Positions 6,728-16,185 of a DNA stretch of 50,024 bases are shown one piece after another (the first letter of the stretch is position 1; every line of letters starts with the position of its first letter). The position numbers and the translations under genes were made by a program. The DNA is from Vampirovibrio sp. (GTDB lineage Bacteria > Cyanobacteriota > Vampirovibrionia > Vampirovibrionales > Vampirovibrionaceae). The stretch covers positions 1 to 50,024 of the forward strand of contig JAHQWC010000055.1 in assembly GCA_019634025.1 (NCBI GenBank), in the 5' to 3' direction. A model generated the notes under the pieces. That model was not told the origin of the DNA. It searched no databases and saw nothing but the letters and a program-made list of their open reading frames with translations.

Positions 6728-7888
6728 GTGATTATGTCATCCGTTCTTGCACAAAAACAGACGCCGCTTCACGGCAACCACGTGAACCGCCAAGCCAAAA
6801 TGGTGGATTTTTCCGGGTGGGATATGCCGCTGCAATTCGGCAAAGTCATTGAAGAGCACCATGCCGTACGAAATGCTGCCGGGCTGTTCGATATTTCCCA
6901 TATGGGGCTGGTCACCGTAACCGGACCTGACCGAGACACAGTCCGTCAGTTCTTGGACACCCTGGTGCCACAAAATTTGCAAAAGCTGGTGCCGGGCAAA
7001 GCCATTTACACCCAGTTTTTAAATGAAGCCGGCGGCATTATTGATGACTTGATTGTGTACGAACTCCCAGAACAAAGCCCGTTTGACGAATTTGAGCAGT
7101 TTATGGTGATCTGCAATGCCGGAAATACCGACACAGACATTGCTTGGATGAAGCGCCATGCACCCGATAATGTTTCAGTTCATTTTGTCTCGAATAGATA
7201 CTCCCTGGTGGCCCTTCAAGGACCAAAGTTTCAACAGGTCCTGGCAGAGTGCGGCCTGAATGCTGAACAATTACCGAAGCGATTTTGGATCAACGCTGCA
7301 GAGCTTGCCTTACCTGGTTCAAATACTCCTGAATCAGTGTTACTCGCCCGAACCGGGTATACCGGAGAAGACGGGGTGGAGATCATTGTAAAATCCCAGG
7401 CAGTAAACCACCTTTGGGACGGACTTTTAAACGCCGGACAAGCATTGGGGATTTACCCTGTAGGCTTAGCCGCACGAGATACCTTACGTTTAGAAGCAGC
7501 CTTACCCCTTCACGGACACGACATTTCAGAAAACGACTCTCCATTAGAAGCAGACCTCGCCTGGTCGGTCAAAATGGAAAAGCCCACACCCTTTATCGGC
7601 CAAGAGGCGTTGAGAACTCAATTAGACAAAGGGTTGGCCAAAAAACTAGTGTGCTTCCAGTTGGTCAAAAAAACCATCCCGCGCCAACACGACACCATCT
7701 TATTGAACGGCGAACCCGTGGGAGAAGTGACCAGCGGGTCTATTTCACCCATTTTAAATTTACCCATTGGTATGGGGTACATCAACGCCTCAGTATCAGC
7801 CAAGCCCGGTGATATAATACAAATCGACATCCGCAATAAACCGGTAGATGCGGAGATAGTAGAGAAGCCTTTTTACAAAAAAGCGTGA
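6728..7888 (+). CDS. gcvT: Glycine cleavage system T protein (aminomethyltransferase)
   Basis: Transfers the methylene carbon from the aminomethyl-lipoyl arm of H protein to tetrahydrofolate and releases ammonia. Family features: FSGWDMPLQF (28-37), FDISHMG (54-60), GGIIDDLIVY (102-111) with the catalytic Asp at 106/107, and TGYTGEDGVEI before the C-terminal barrel. The length of 386 residues is slightly long. The GTG at 6728 has GGTGAG nine bases upstream; an ATG two codons later is the alternative start. First gene of a complete gcvT-H-PA-PB cluster. I saw no glycine riboswitch upstream. Confidence 0.96.
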   Translation: MIMSSVLAQKQTPLHGNHVNRQAKMVDFSGWDMPLQFGKVIEEHHAVRNAAGLFDISHMGLVTVTGPDRDTVRQFLDTLVPQNLQKLVPGKAIYTQFLNEAGGIIDDLIVYELPEQSPFDEFEQFMVICNAGNTDTDIAWMKRHAPDNVSVHFVSNRYSLVALQGPKFQQVLAECGLNAEQLPKRFWINAAELALPGSNTPESVLLARTGYTGEDGVEIIVKSQAVNHLWDGLLNAGQALGIYPVGLAARDTLRLEAALPLHGHDISENDSPLEADLAWSVKMEKPTPFIGQEALRTQLDKGLAKKLVCFQLVKKTIPRQHDTILLNGEPVGEVTSGSISPILNLPIGMGYINASVSAKPGDIIQIDIRNKPVDAEIVEKPFYKKA

Positions 7889-7909
7889 GGAATAGAGGAA
7901 GCAGCAGCC

Positions 7910-8317
7910 ATGGCCACGGTGGACACAGCAGTCATCCCATCAGACGTAAAACTGATTGAAACCCACGAATACATTTTGCCCGACGAAGACCGAGCCCGCA
8001 TTGGCATTAGCCATTTTGCAGCCGAACAGCTCGGCGACATTGTCTATGTAGACTTGCCTGAACTGGGACAAGAGCTGGACAAAGGGGAAACCTTCGGCTC
8101 CATTGAATCTGTGAAGGCAGCCTCTGATTTATATTTACCCGTAGGCGGCAAAATTATGGCCGTAAACACCCGACTAGAAGATGAACCTGATTTGGTGAAT
8201 GACGACCCTTATGGGGACGGGTGGATCATTGAAATTTCTGTGGCCAAGCCGGAGGAAATGCAAACCTTGATGGCGCCTGCAGATTACACCAAGTTTGTCG
8301 AAGAATCTGATTCCTAA
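7910..8317 (+). CDS. gcvH: Glycine cleavage system H protein
   Basis: Lipoylated carrier that shuttles the aminomethyl group between the P, T and L proteins. The lipoyl lysine is Lys69 in the ESVKAASD motif, inside a standard H-protein hybrid fold (YILPDEDRARIGI near the start, GDIVYVDLPELGQEL, and NDDPYGDGWII near the end). The length of 135 residues is normal. It starts 21 nt after gcvT with GAGGAA upstream. The P subunits follow 115 nt later. Confidence 0.96.
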   Translation: MATVDTAVIPSDVKLIETHEYILPDEDRARIGISHFAAEQLGDIVYVDLPELGQELDKGETFGSIESVKAASDLYLPVGGKIMAVNTRLEDEPDLVNDDPYGDGWIIEISVAKPEEMQTLMAPADYTKFVEESDS

Positions 8318-8432
8318 ATACTGCTAGTCGCGCTGGCCTGTTTAGGCCATAATATTGCCTGCCTGCAACAGATTGCTGTTATCAAGGTTGTGGGTGATGC
8401 TGTACTACAGAGAAGAATGAGACGACACACCC

Positions 8433-9839
8433 ATGAGTCAGCCATCCCATCATAACTTTTTACCCCACACCGCCGAAGACCGGCTTGAAATGCTAAAAGC
8501 CATTGGTGTCAAAACCACCGCTGAACTATTTAATGATATTCCAGAAAGCTTACGGCAACCTAAAACCTACACTGCGCTGCCTGCCCAAGGGCAAAGTGAG
8601 CTGGAACTTCAGCAAACCATGCAAACGTATGCTGAAGGCAATACCGGCCACCAAATGGCCAGCTTTTTAGGCGGCGGGGCCTATCATCGTTTCATTCCCT
8701 CTGCAGTAAACACCATTGCAAGCCGCTCTGAGTTTTACACTGCTTATACCCCGTACCAACCGGAAGTTAGCCAGGGAACCCTACAAACCATTTATGAATT
8801 TCAGACCATGATTGCTGAACTGGCCGGGCTGGATGTTGCCAATGCCTCTGTGTATGACGGCGGCAACGCCGTAGCCGAAGCCGCCTTTATGGCAGTGCGC
8901 ATCACCAAACGCAAACAAATCTGGATTACCCACAGCGTAAACCCAGAGTACGGACAAATCTTAAACACATACGCCAAAGGCTTAGGTGAGGTGACTGTTA
9001 AGGATGTATGGGCAGACAAGCTGCCTACGGATGGCACCGACGACCTGGCCTGTGTCATTGTCCAATACCCCAATTACTTTGGGAATATTTTGGATCTTCA
9101 AGCCCTGTCGGCTTTTTGCCAACAACACGGCGCGCTCTTAATCGTCTCCGCAGATCCAGTAAGTTTGGGATTACTGGAAGCCCCCGGCAACCTGGGCGCC
9201 GATATTGTGGTGGGAGACATTCAACCTCTGGGAAACAACCTCTCATTTGGAGGCCCCTACGGAGGCTATATGGCCACCCGACAAAAATACACCCGCCAGC
9301 TCCCCGGCAGAGTCGTGGGCCGGGCCAAGGATAAATCGGGCAAAACCTGCTATACCTTAACCCTGCAAACCCGCGAGCAACATATTCGCCGGGAAAAAGC
9401 CACCAGCAACATTTGCACCAATCAGGCGTTAAATGTCCTGAAGTCAACAGTTTACCTCACGTTAATGGGCCCAGGCGGGCTCAAACAAGTAGCCAACATC
9501 TCGTTACAACGCGCCCATGCCTTAGCCAAAGGCTTAACCGATATTGAAGGGGTGTCTTTCACCTTCCCTGAGCAACCTTTTTGTTCTGAATTTGCCGTAA
9601 CCCTGCCCGTACCGGCGCACGAAGTGTTGGTTCACTTGGAAACCCAAGGCATTCTTGGTGGCATTCCGTTGGGTGTGGCGTATCCAGAATTACAAAACAG
9701 CCTGCTGATTTCTGTCACCGAAATGAATTCACCCGAAGAAATTCAACGTTATATGGAGGCCGTAGACCGTTTTTTGTCCTTTCGGATGCAACCTGCAGTA
9801 AAAAAGATGGAAGCTGAGTTGGAGGTATGTGAACGATGA
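8433..9839 (+). CDS. gcvPA: Glycine dehydrogenase (decarboxylating) subunit 1
   Basis: The alpha half of a split P protein, which decarboxylates glycine and loads the remainder on GcvH. Residues 1-60 carry the start typical of the subunit (HTAEDRLEMLKAIGVKT), then the FLGGGAYHRFIP motif (about 79-90) and TAYTPYQPEVSQGTLQ (about 109-124). It lacks the PLP lysine, which lies in subunit 2. The length of 468 residues is normal. Its stop overlaps the gcvPB start by four bases, so the two halves are probably translated together and form an alpha2beta2 enzyme. Confidence 0.95.
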   Translation: MSQPSHHNFLPHTAEDRLEMLKAIGVKTTAELFNDIPESLRQPKTYTALPAQGQSELELQQTMQTYAEGNTGHQMASFLGGGAYHRFIPSAVNTIASRSEFYTAYTPYQPEVSQGTLQTIYEFQTMIAELAGLDVANASVYDGGNAVAEAAFMAVRITKRKQIWITHSVNPEYGQILNTYAKGLGEVTVKDVWADKLPTDGTDDLACVIVQYPNYFGNILDLQALSAFCQQHGALLIVSADPVSLGLLEAPGNLGADIVVGDIQPLGNNLSFGGPYGGYMATRQKYTRQLPGRVVGRAKDKSGKTCYTLTLQTREQHIRREKATSNICTNQALNVLKSTVYLTLMGPGGLKQVANISLQRAHALAKGLTDIEGVSFTFPEQPFCSEFAVTLPVPAHEVLVHLETQGILGGIPLGVAYPELQNSLLISVTEMNSPEEIQRYMEAVDRFLSFRMQPAVKKMEAELEVCER

Positions 9840-11350
9840 GTGCCCAACAAACCCAATCGATTGAACATACCGACGTTTTAGAACGGTCTATTTTCCATAA
9901 GTCCAGCCCCGGAAGATGGGGTGTGACACTGCCGGAAGTCGGTGTGGCTGAATCTGACGTACAAACCCTCTTACCAGAGGCCTTTGTCCGCAAGCAATCC
10001 CCTCGCTTACCGGAAGTCTCTCAACTAGAAGCCGTCCGGCATTTTGTACGGCTGTCGCAACTCAACCATTGTATTGATACCGGATTTTATCCCCTGGGCT
10101 CTTGCACCATGAAGTACAACCCCAAGGTCTGCGACCTGTACGGGCAACTTCAAGGGTTTACCAACTTGCACCCCAAAACCCCGGCTCACCTTAGCCAGGG
10201 ATCTTTAAAGCTGGTTTATACTCTCCAACAGCTTTTAGCAGACATTACCGGATTTGATCAGGTCAGCCTGCAGCCTGCAGCCGGCGCTCAGGGCGAGCTG
10301 GTAGGCATGATGATGATCAAGGCCTATTTTGAAAAAACTGGTCAGACCCAACGCACTGAGGTGATTATTCCGGATTCCGCCCACGGCACCAACCCGGCCT
10401 CTGCTGCCATGTGCGGGTTTAAAGTGGTGGAGCTAAGAACCTCACAAACCGGTGGATTGGTCAGCGCAGAAAAAATTAAAAGCCTGCTGTCAGACAAAAC
10501 CGCAGCAGTAATGCTGACTAACCCCAATACTGCTGGGCTGTTTGAAACCGAAATTTTAGAAATCACCCAGGCCGTCCACGATGCAGGGGGGCTCATGTAC
10601 TATGATGGCGCCAACCTCAACGCTGTTGTGGGCCAGGTTCGCCCGGCAGAGATGGGCTTCGATGTCATGCACATCAACACCCACAAAACCTTTGCCACCC
10701 CCCACGGCGGCGGCGGCCCCGGTAGCGGCCCGGTAGCCGTAAATAAAATTTTGGAGCCGTTTTTACCGACACCTATCGTGGCCTTTGATGACGACCGTTA
10801 TTATCTCCAGACCGATCGGCCGGATTCCATCGGCCGGGTAAAAGTATTTAACGGCAACTTTGAAATGATGGCCCGATCCCTGACCTATATCTTGGCGTAT
10901 GGGGCTGAAGGCCTGGAGCAACTCAGTAAAGACGCCGTCCTCAACGCCAACTACCTGAAAGAAAAACTTCGGGACGACTATCATCTGGCCTACGATCGGG
11001 TATGTAAGCACGAGTTTGTCCTCACCAGCCATAAGCAAAAAGAGCAACACCCGGAACTCAACCAGATGAACACCATGTCCATCGTCAAACGGCTCATGGA
11101 TTATGGCTTCCACCCCCCAACGGTTTACTTCCCTCTCATCGTCCACGAGGCCATGATGATTGAGCCCACGGAAACCGAATCCAAAGAAACCCTGGACCGG
11201 TTTATTGAGGCCATGAAAACCATTGCCAAAGAATGCCAGGACACCCCGGAGATGATTTTAAATGCGCCGCATACCACCCCAATTCAACGGGTAGATGAAA
11301 CCACCGCCGCCCGGAATCCTGACTTGAACTACTTTTCAGCAAATAATTAA
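9836..11350 (+). CDS. gcvPB: Glycine dehydrogenase (decarboxylating) subunit 2
   Basis: The PLP-binding half of the split P protein. Key features are YPLGSCTMKYNPK (85-97), LQPAAGAQGE (145-154), DSAHGTNPAS (180-189) and the Schiff-base lysine Lys284 in INTHKTFATPHGGGGPG (280-296). The length of 504 residues is typical of subunit 2. It overlaps gcvPA by four bases. The L protein (lipoamide dehydrogenase) and lipoylation genes are not in this window. The split form is common in Cyanobacteria relatives, Firmicutes and Archaea. Confidence 0.96.
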   Translation: MSAQQTQSIEHTDVLERSIFHKSSPGRWGVTLPEVGVAESDVQTLLPEAFVRKQSPRLPEVSQLEAVRHFVRLSQLNHCIDTGFYPLGSCTMKYNPKVCDLYGQLQGFTNLHPKTPAHLSQGSLKLVYTLQQLLADITGFDQVSLQPAAGAQGELVGMMMIKAYFEKTGQTQRTEVIIPDSAHGTNPASAAMCGFKVVELRTSQTGGLVSAEKIKSLLSDKTAAVMLTNPNTAGLFETEILEITQAVHDAGGLMYYDGANLNAVVGQVRPAEMGFDVMHINTHKTFATPHGGGGPGSGPVAVNKILEPFLPTPIVAFDDDRYYLQTDRPDSIGRVKVFNGNFEMMARSLTYILAYGAEGLEQLSKDAVLNANYLKEKLRDDYHLAYDRVCKHEFVLTSHKQKEQHPELNQMNTMSIVKRLMDYGFHPPTVYFPLIVHEAMMIEPTETESKETLDRFIEAMKTIAKECQDTPEMILNAPHTTPIQRVDETTAARNPDLNYFSANN

Positions 11351-11359
11351 CCGCATTTT

Positions 11360-11389
11360 TTGGCATTTTTACGGGATTTCCTCTACAAT
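11360..11389 (+). promoter_or_regulatory. Sigma70-like promoter of the TPR gene
   Basis: -35 TTGGCA (11360-11365), 18-nt spacer, -10 TACAAT (11384-11389), each five of six matches to consensus. Expected start near 11396, giving a short leader before the TPR gene. Confidence 0.6.
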
Positions 11390-11433
11390 CCAGATATATT
11401 CTGTTGCCGAATGACACAAATCTGGGGAGGTTC

Positions 11434-13611
11434 ATGGGATCGATGCCAAACGGATCTAACTTTCTACACACACAAGACTCAACATGGTTCACCCGGTTCA
11501 ATAAGATGTTTGTCTACGGAATCAGTTTTGTACTGCTTGCAAACACAGTGCCTGTCTCCGATACCCATGCTGCTGTCCCTGCATCCGTGGATCATTTTCG
11601 GATGGCGGACACCCTACAGCAACAAGGACACACTGAAAAAGCCTTAGCCGAACTCCGTAAAGCCACCACCACGGATCCAGATGATTATTTAAACTACGTC
11701 AAAATGGCCGGGGTCCTGGCAGAACTGGGCCGCTACCGTGAGGCCATCAGCGCCTATGAAACCTCTATTCGCCTGGACTCTCAAGATCCCATGATTTTCT
11801 TCAGTATTGGCGCACTGGCGGAACAGTTGGGTAACTTTGAAAAAGCAGAATCTGCTTATTTAGCTGGCCTGCGGAAAAACCCACAGTATGTTTATGGCCA
11901 TAAAAACCTGGCTCGGGTCCAAACCCAACTGGGCAAGGTGAATGAAGCCATCCCCAACTATCAAAAATTTCTGGCCAACTACACCAAGCAATATGACGCC
12001 CGCAGAGATTTAGCAAATCTGCTACTCTACGCTAACCGCGAAGAAGAAGCGGCTCGGGAATATCGGCGGTTAAAGCATGAAGATCCCAAACGGTTCTCTG
12101 AACATCTAAACTTCGCCCGGGCCCTTACCCGATCTAACTCTGCAGAGTTAGCCCTACAAGAGCTACAACAAGCAATGTTAAAAGAAGGCGACAACGCCGA
12201 TCTGCTGGAAGCTTCGGCCAACGCCCACGAAGCGCTAGGACAAACGTCATCCGCCGTTCAAAAATACCGTCAGGCATTGTCTCAAAACCCGGAAAAAGTT
12301 GAAATTCACCTGAAGCTTGCCGATTTACACCTGCAAAAAAAGCAGCCGGATCAGGCTATTGAAGCCTACCAGGCATACTTAAACAAAAAGCCAGATGATA
12401 CTCAGGTTCGCCACGCACTGGCAAATACTTACCTGGCGCAAAAGCAGTATCCAAAAGCCATTACAACTTACAAACAGGTTCTACAACAGTTGGCAACCGT
12501 TCCCTCTCCTCAAGCTGGTATGGCGGATCCGGTTCAGCAAGCCAAAACCCAGGAAAAAGTGGTGGAAGTCACCAAACAGCTGGCCTATGCCTACCAAGTA
12601 AATGGCTCTTTAGATGACGCGATTCAACTGTATGAAGCGCTGCTGAAAGACACCGCCTCCAAAGGCCAAACCCCGGATCCACAAATCAAAAACAACTTGG
12701 CCATCGCGTATCATAAGGCCGGCAAACTCGATAAAGCCGTGGCCCTTTACCAGCAAACCTTACAGGCCAAGCCCAATGACCCGGCATTGCGCAATGATCT
12801 GACCAGCGCCCTGATGGCCTTGGGAGATAAGTATTACACCGAAAAGGAATACCTTCAGGCCGAAAAATACTACCTCCACGCCCTTTCCATTGCCCCAGAC
12901 TCTAATGTGGCTCCCCGATTGGGTCTAGCCAATGTGTATTATATTTTGCAGAAGGCGGACTCGGCCTATACCCCACGGGCAGTTGAAGCCTATGAACGCG
13001 TCCTGGTACAGGATCCGCAAAACGTGTTGGCCCGGTTGTACCGCGCCCGGTTAAACCTGCTGCACCGCGAATACCAGTCAGCCCTGCCACAGCTCCAACA
13101 GTTGGCAGTCAACCACCCCAAAAACCTGGAAGTTCAACTCTCTTTGGGCGAAGCCTACGCCTCCCTGGGCGATCCAGCCCTGGCCGCCCTCACCTATGAA
13201 AAAGCTTTAAAACTCGATCCCAAAAACATCCGCCTGCACTTGGCGGCAGGGGATGCCTGGCAACAGTTAGGCGACTTTGCCAAAGCCCAAAAATCTTATG
13301 AACAGGCGCGTCTGCTGGCTCCAAAAAATCACATCGTCCTCTACAACCTGGGCGTCGTCTACCAACGCCAGGAAAAACTAAAAGAAGCCGAACAAGCCTA
13401 CCAGCAAGCCTTTGCCCAAAACAACACCTTCCTGGAAGCTTTGTTTGCACTGGCGACGGTTCAAGAAAAACAACAACGATTTCAAGAAGCACTGGGGACG
13501 TATCAGCAATACGCCCAAAAAGCAGCCGGACAATCTTCCTCTTCATCCAATGCAGACTATCTCAAGCAAGCAGAAAGTCGGATTTCCTTATTGAAGCAGA
13601 AAATGCCCTAG
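11434..13611 (+). CDS. Exported tetratricopeptide-repeat protein
   Basis: About 725 residues, nearly all TPR units after an N-terminal hydrophobic export signal (MFVYGISFVLLANTVPVSDTHA). Repeats show the usual pattern of Gly, Tyr, Ala and Pro, for example AYLAGLRKNPQYVYGHKNLA, and continue to about 20 residues before the end. Such solenoids bind other proteins, probably outside the inner membrane here. Start choice: GGGGAGG lies three bases before the ATG at 11434 and 12 before the next ATG at 11443; an upstream TTG is also open. A promoter precedes it. The specific partner is unknown. Confidence 0.85.
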   Translation: MGSMPNGSNFLHTQDSTWFTRFNKMFVYGISFVLLANTVPVSDTHAAVPASVDHFRMADTLQQQGHTEKALAELRKATTTDPDDYLNYVKMAGVLAELGRYREAISAYETSIRLDSQDPMIFFSIGALAEQLGNFEKAESAYLAGLRKNPQYVYGHKNLARVQTQLGKVNEAIPNYQKFLANYTKQYDARRDLANLLLYANREEEAAREYRRLKHEDPKRFSEHLNFARALTRSNSAELALQELQQAMLKEGDNADLLEASANAHEALGQTSSAVQKYRQALSQNPEKVEIHLKLADLHLQKKQPDQAIEAYQAYLNKKPDDTQVRHALANTYLAQKQYPKAITTYKQVLQQLATVPSPQAGMADPVQQAKTQEKVVEVTKQLAYAYQVNGSLDDAIQLYEALLKDTASKGQTPDPQIKNNLAIAYHKAGKLDKAVALYQQTLQAKPNDPALRNDLTSALMALGDKYYTEKEYLQAEKYYLHALSIAPDSNVAPRLGLANVYYILQKADSAYTPRAVEAYERVLVQDPQNVLARLYRARLNLLHREYQSALPQLQQLAVNHPKNLEVQLSLGEAYASLGDPALAALTYEKALKLDPKNIRLHLAAGDAWQQLGDFAKAQKSYEQARLLAPKNHIVLYNLGVVYQRQEKLKEAEQAYQQAFAQNNTFLEALFALATVQEKQQRFQEALGTYQQYAQKAAGQSSSSSNADYLKQAESRISLLKQKMP

Positions 13612-13620
13612 GAACGCTGG

Positions 13621-14067
13621 TTAAATAACTCTAAGCGTAATAATCGCCGTTACTGCCCCCAAAATCCCCCCAACCACCACTTCGGTGGGCGTATGACCCA
13701 ACAGCTCTCGCAACCGTTCCGGCAGTTTCTCGGGGTGGTGCGTATAAAAATCTTCCGAGATCTGATTCAAGATCCCCGCCATTCGACCCGCTGCCCGGCG
13801 AACGCCGGCAGCATCATACATCACCACCACCGCAACAGACAGCGCCACGGCAAACATCACAGACTCATACCCTTTCAATTCCCCCACACTAATGGCCATA
13901 GCCATCATAAAGGCGCTGTGGCTGCTGGGCATCCCCCCTGTCTCTACCATCAGCTTATAGTTCAGGGTTTTGTGAAAAATATAATGGGTCACCACCTTAA
14001 AGGCCTGAGCAATAAACATCGCGATTCCGGCGGAGATGAGAACCTCAATACCATTTCCTTCAACCAT
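13621..14067 (-). CDS. Divergent PAP2-family membrane protein (DUF212 type)
   Basis: A 148-residue membrane protein resembling the small divergent PAP2 (acid phosphatase/vanadium haloperoxidase-related) family. Visible features are a GGMPSSHSAFMMA motif (44-56), the signature of the family, then VVMYDAAGVRRAAG (80-93) and four to five hydrophobic helices. Substrate unknown; lipid or polyprenyl phosphates are possible. It starts two bases after the ispA stop, so it is the last gene of the mqnA-rsgA-ispA series, which fits a role near isoprenoid phosphates (inference). It converges with the TPR gene, with only nine bases between. Confidence 0.85.
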   Translation of the reverse strand: MVEGNGIEVLISAGIAMFIAQAFKVVTHYIFHKTLNYKLMVETGGMPSSHSAFMMAMAISVGELKGYESVMFAVALSVAVVVMYDAAGVRRAAGRMAGILNQISEDFYTHHPEKLPERLRELLGHTPTEVVVGGILGAVTAIITLRVI

Positions 14068-14069
14068 GA

Positions 14070-15047
14070 CTAGTGAATCCGCCTTTGAATAAACCGTGCC
14101 AGATCATTTAAGGCGCTGGTGTCTTCTAAACCAAGTTGATCTAACGTCGCCATAGCTTCCTGCACCAGATCTTCGGCCAGCGTCACTGTTTTAGACACCC
14201 CATAAAAATCGGGATACGTGGCCTTTTTCTGAATCAAATCCTTCCCGGCGGTCTTCCCCAAGGTGTCTGAGGTAGATTGAACATCCAACAGATCATCCAC
14301 AATCTGGAACGCCAGCCCCAAGGTCTTTCCAAAGCGTTGGAACCCCTCCACCACAGCTGCATCCGCCCCGGCCAACCTGACGCCAGCCACGGCAGAAAAA
14401 GTGAAGAGAGCGCCGGTCTTATAGGTGTGAATATATTCCAGCACCGCCTCATCGTACGGCTGGCCTTCATACAAAATATCCACCAACTGCCCGTTCACCA
14501 AACCATGGATTCCAGCCACATCGGAGAGATCGCTCACTAAATCCAACAAGCTCTGGGCGGTCACCTGATCTGACAGCGGCGTGTGTTTGGTCATCAGCCC
14601 AAACGCCATCCCCAACAATGCATCACCTGTCAGCAACGCCGTGGCTTCATCAAACGCTTTATGCAAGGTGGGCTGGCCTCGACGCAAATCATCATTGTCC
14701 ATACAGGGCAAATCATCATGGATCAGGCTAAAAGCATGGATAATCTCTACAGCACAGGCTGTGGGCAAAGCGGTTTCCATGTTTCCCCCACAGGCGCGGC
14801 AGCTTTCCAAAATCAACACCGGCCGCATGCGTTTACCACCCTTCAAGGTGCTATACCGGATGGCTTCCCACAACCGTTCTGTCCCTTTTACAGGGGCTTC
14901 ACCGTGTTTGCGGCTGGATTCTGTTTCCAACAACCGAGCTAAGCCCGCCTGAAAATAAGCCAGGGTTTCAGAGAATCTTGTGTCATAGGGAACAGCCTCT
15001 GCTGTGTGATATCCCTTACTATGTTCTATCATCGGTTGGGCGTTCAT
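14070..15047 (-). CDS. ispA: Polyprenyl diphosphate synthase (farnesyl/geranylgeranyl type)
   Basis: Condenses isopentenyl diphosphate with allylic diphosphates to make C15-C20 prenyl chains for menaquinone tails, undecaprenol and other isoprenoids. The first Asp-rich motif is DDLPCMDNDD (111-120, with CMD as in IspA-type enzymes), the second is QIVDDLLD (248-255), and GGKRMRP (70-76) binds IPP. The ATG at 15047 gives 325 residues and leaves a 7-nt gap after rsgA; a TTG 12 codons earlier would overlap rsgA. Chain length cannot be fixed by eye. Confidence 0.92.
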   Translation of the reverse strand: MNAQPMIEHSKGYHTAEAVPYDTRFSETLAYFQAGLARLLETESSRKHGEAPVKGTERLWEAIRYSTLKGGKRMRPVLILESCRACGGNMETALPTACAVEIIHAFSLIHDDLPCMDNDDLRRGQPTLHKAFDEATALLTGDALLGMAFGLMTKHTPLSDQVTAQSLLDLVSDLSDVAGIHGLVNGQLVDILYEGQPYDEAVLEYIHTYKTGALFTFSAVAGVRLAGADAAVVEGFQRFGKTLGLAFQIVDDLLDVQSTSDTLGKTAGKDLIQKKATYPDFYGVSKTVTLAEDLVQEAMATLDQLGLEDTSALNDLARFIQRRIH

Positions 15048-15054
15048 TGGGGCA

Positions 15055-16185
15055 TTATAGCGAGTCCGGCGGCTCTTCAGCAAGAACCTGGTCCATATCG
15101 GCAGAAACCTGCTGCCTACGGGTACGGCGCGAAGCCTCCCGGTCCTTGCCTTTTAACCGCAAAATCTCTACAGGCGTTTGGCCCCGACGGTGCAGGGTCT
15201 TAGATCCATAATCTTCTTTTTGGCTAGTCTGCTGAACAGTCCGTTTATAACTGCGGGCCTCCTCAATCATCGCCAGGTAGCTTTGGTACCGGCTCTCATC
15301 CAAGGCTTCTATATTTGCCAACACCGCACAACCCGATTCATCGATATGTAAGCAATCTGAAAACTCACAGGCTTCACGGTACGGAGCAAACTCTCGGTAA
15401 GCTGCTTCAATAGCATTAGGCAGAACCGTATCAAACTTTAGCTGGCTAAACCCCGGCGTATCGGCAATCACCGTATCTGTGGCCACTGTTAAAAGCTCTA
15501 CATGACGGGTGGTGTGTTGCCCTCGACCCAGGGCTTCAGACACCGGTTTTATTTTCAGATCTAGCGACGGATTCACGGCATTCAGTAAAGAGGACTTCCC
15601 CGCCCCACTTAACCCAGCCAGCACGGACATTTTGCCCTTAATTTCAGACAGAAGAGGAGCAAAGGATTCCGGTTGGTAAACAGAGGTGTTGAAGACACGG
15701 TAACCTAAATGATCACTGTAGCACTGGTGAATAGGGTTCAATTGCTCAGGAGAAGCCGCCAAGTCAGTTTTGCTAAGGCAAATAACCGGTTCAATTCCGG
15801 CAATGGCAACCTGAGTCAGATACCGGTCCAGCTGCGCACCGTCAAAGTCCGGCTCTTGAAATGGGTGTACAATAACTACCCGGTCTACATTGGCAATTTT
15901 AGGGCGCTCCAGCCGATTTTGCCGGGGCAGTACCGATTGAATCCGGCCGGTGTTGTTTTGCGGATCCAACGCATCCAACGTCACCCGGTCCCCGACCAAT
16001 ACTTCGGTTCGCTCTTTTTTTAAGAGGCCCCGCAAAGAACATTCATAAAGAGGGCACTCATCCAAAACGTCACCCTGTTGATTACCCGCAGCGTCCTTGT
16101 CCAGATCCAGCGCAACGTAGTAAAAATTAGAATGGGATCGCTGAACTCGTCCTTGAGAAGGTGTAGGAATCACGTTCTGATCCAT
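15055..16185 (-). CDS. rsgA: Ribosome small-subunit-dependent GTPase RsgA
   Basis: A late assembly factor of the 30S subunit. Circularly permuted GTPase motifs occur in the expected order: SKTD (138-141, in place of NKxD), GLSGAGKS (191-198), the TTRH switch (225-228) and DTPG (242-245). An OB-fold precedes them and a C-terminal zinc site follows (Cys273, Cys278, His280, Cys286). The length of 376 residues is slightly long. Its start lies 59 bases inside mqnA in another frame, an unusually long overlap, but GRVQRSHSNFYYV (12-24) is needed for the OB-fold, so a later start is unlikely. Confidence 0.94.
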   Translation of the reverse strand: MDQNVIPTPSQGRVQRSHSNFYYVALDLDKDAAGNQQGDVLDECPLYECSLRGLLKKERTEVLVGDRVTLDALDPQNNTGRIQSVLPRQNRLERPKIANVDRVVIVHPFQEPDFDGAQLDRYLTQVAIAGIEPVICLSKTDLAASPEQLNPIHQCYSDHLGYRVFNTSVYQPESFAPLLSEIKGKMSVLAGLSGAGKSSLLNAVNPSLDLKIKPVSEALGRGQHTTRHVELLTVATDTVIADTPGFSQLKFDTVLPNAIEAAYREFAPYREACEFSDCLHIDESGCAVLANIEALDESRYQSYLAMIEEARSYKRTVQQTSQKEDYGSKTLHRRGQTPVEILRLKGKDREASRRTRRQQVSADMDQVLAEEPPDSL

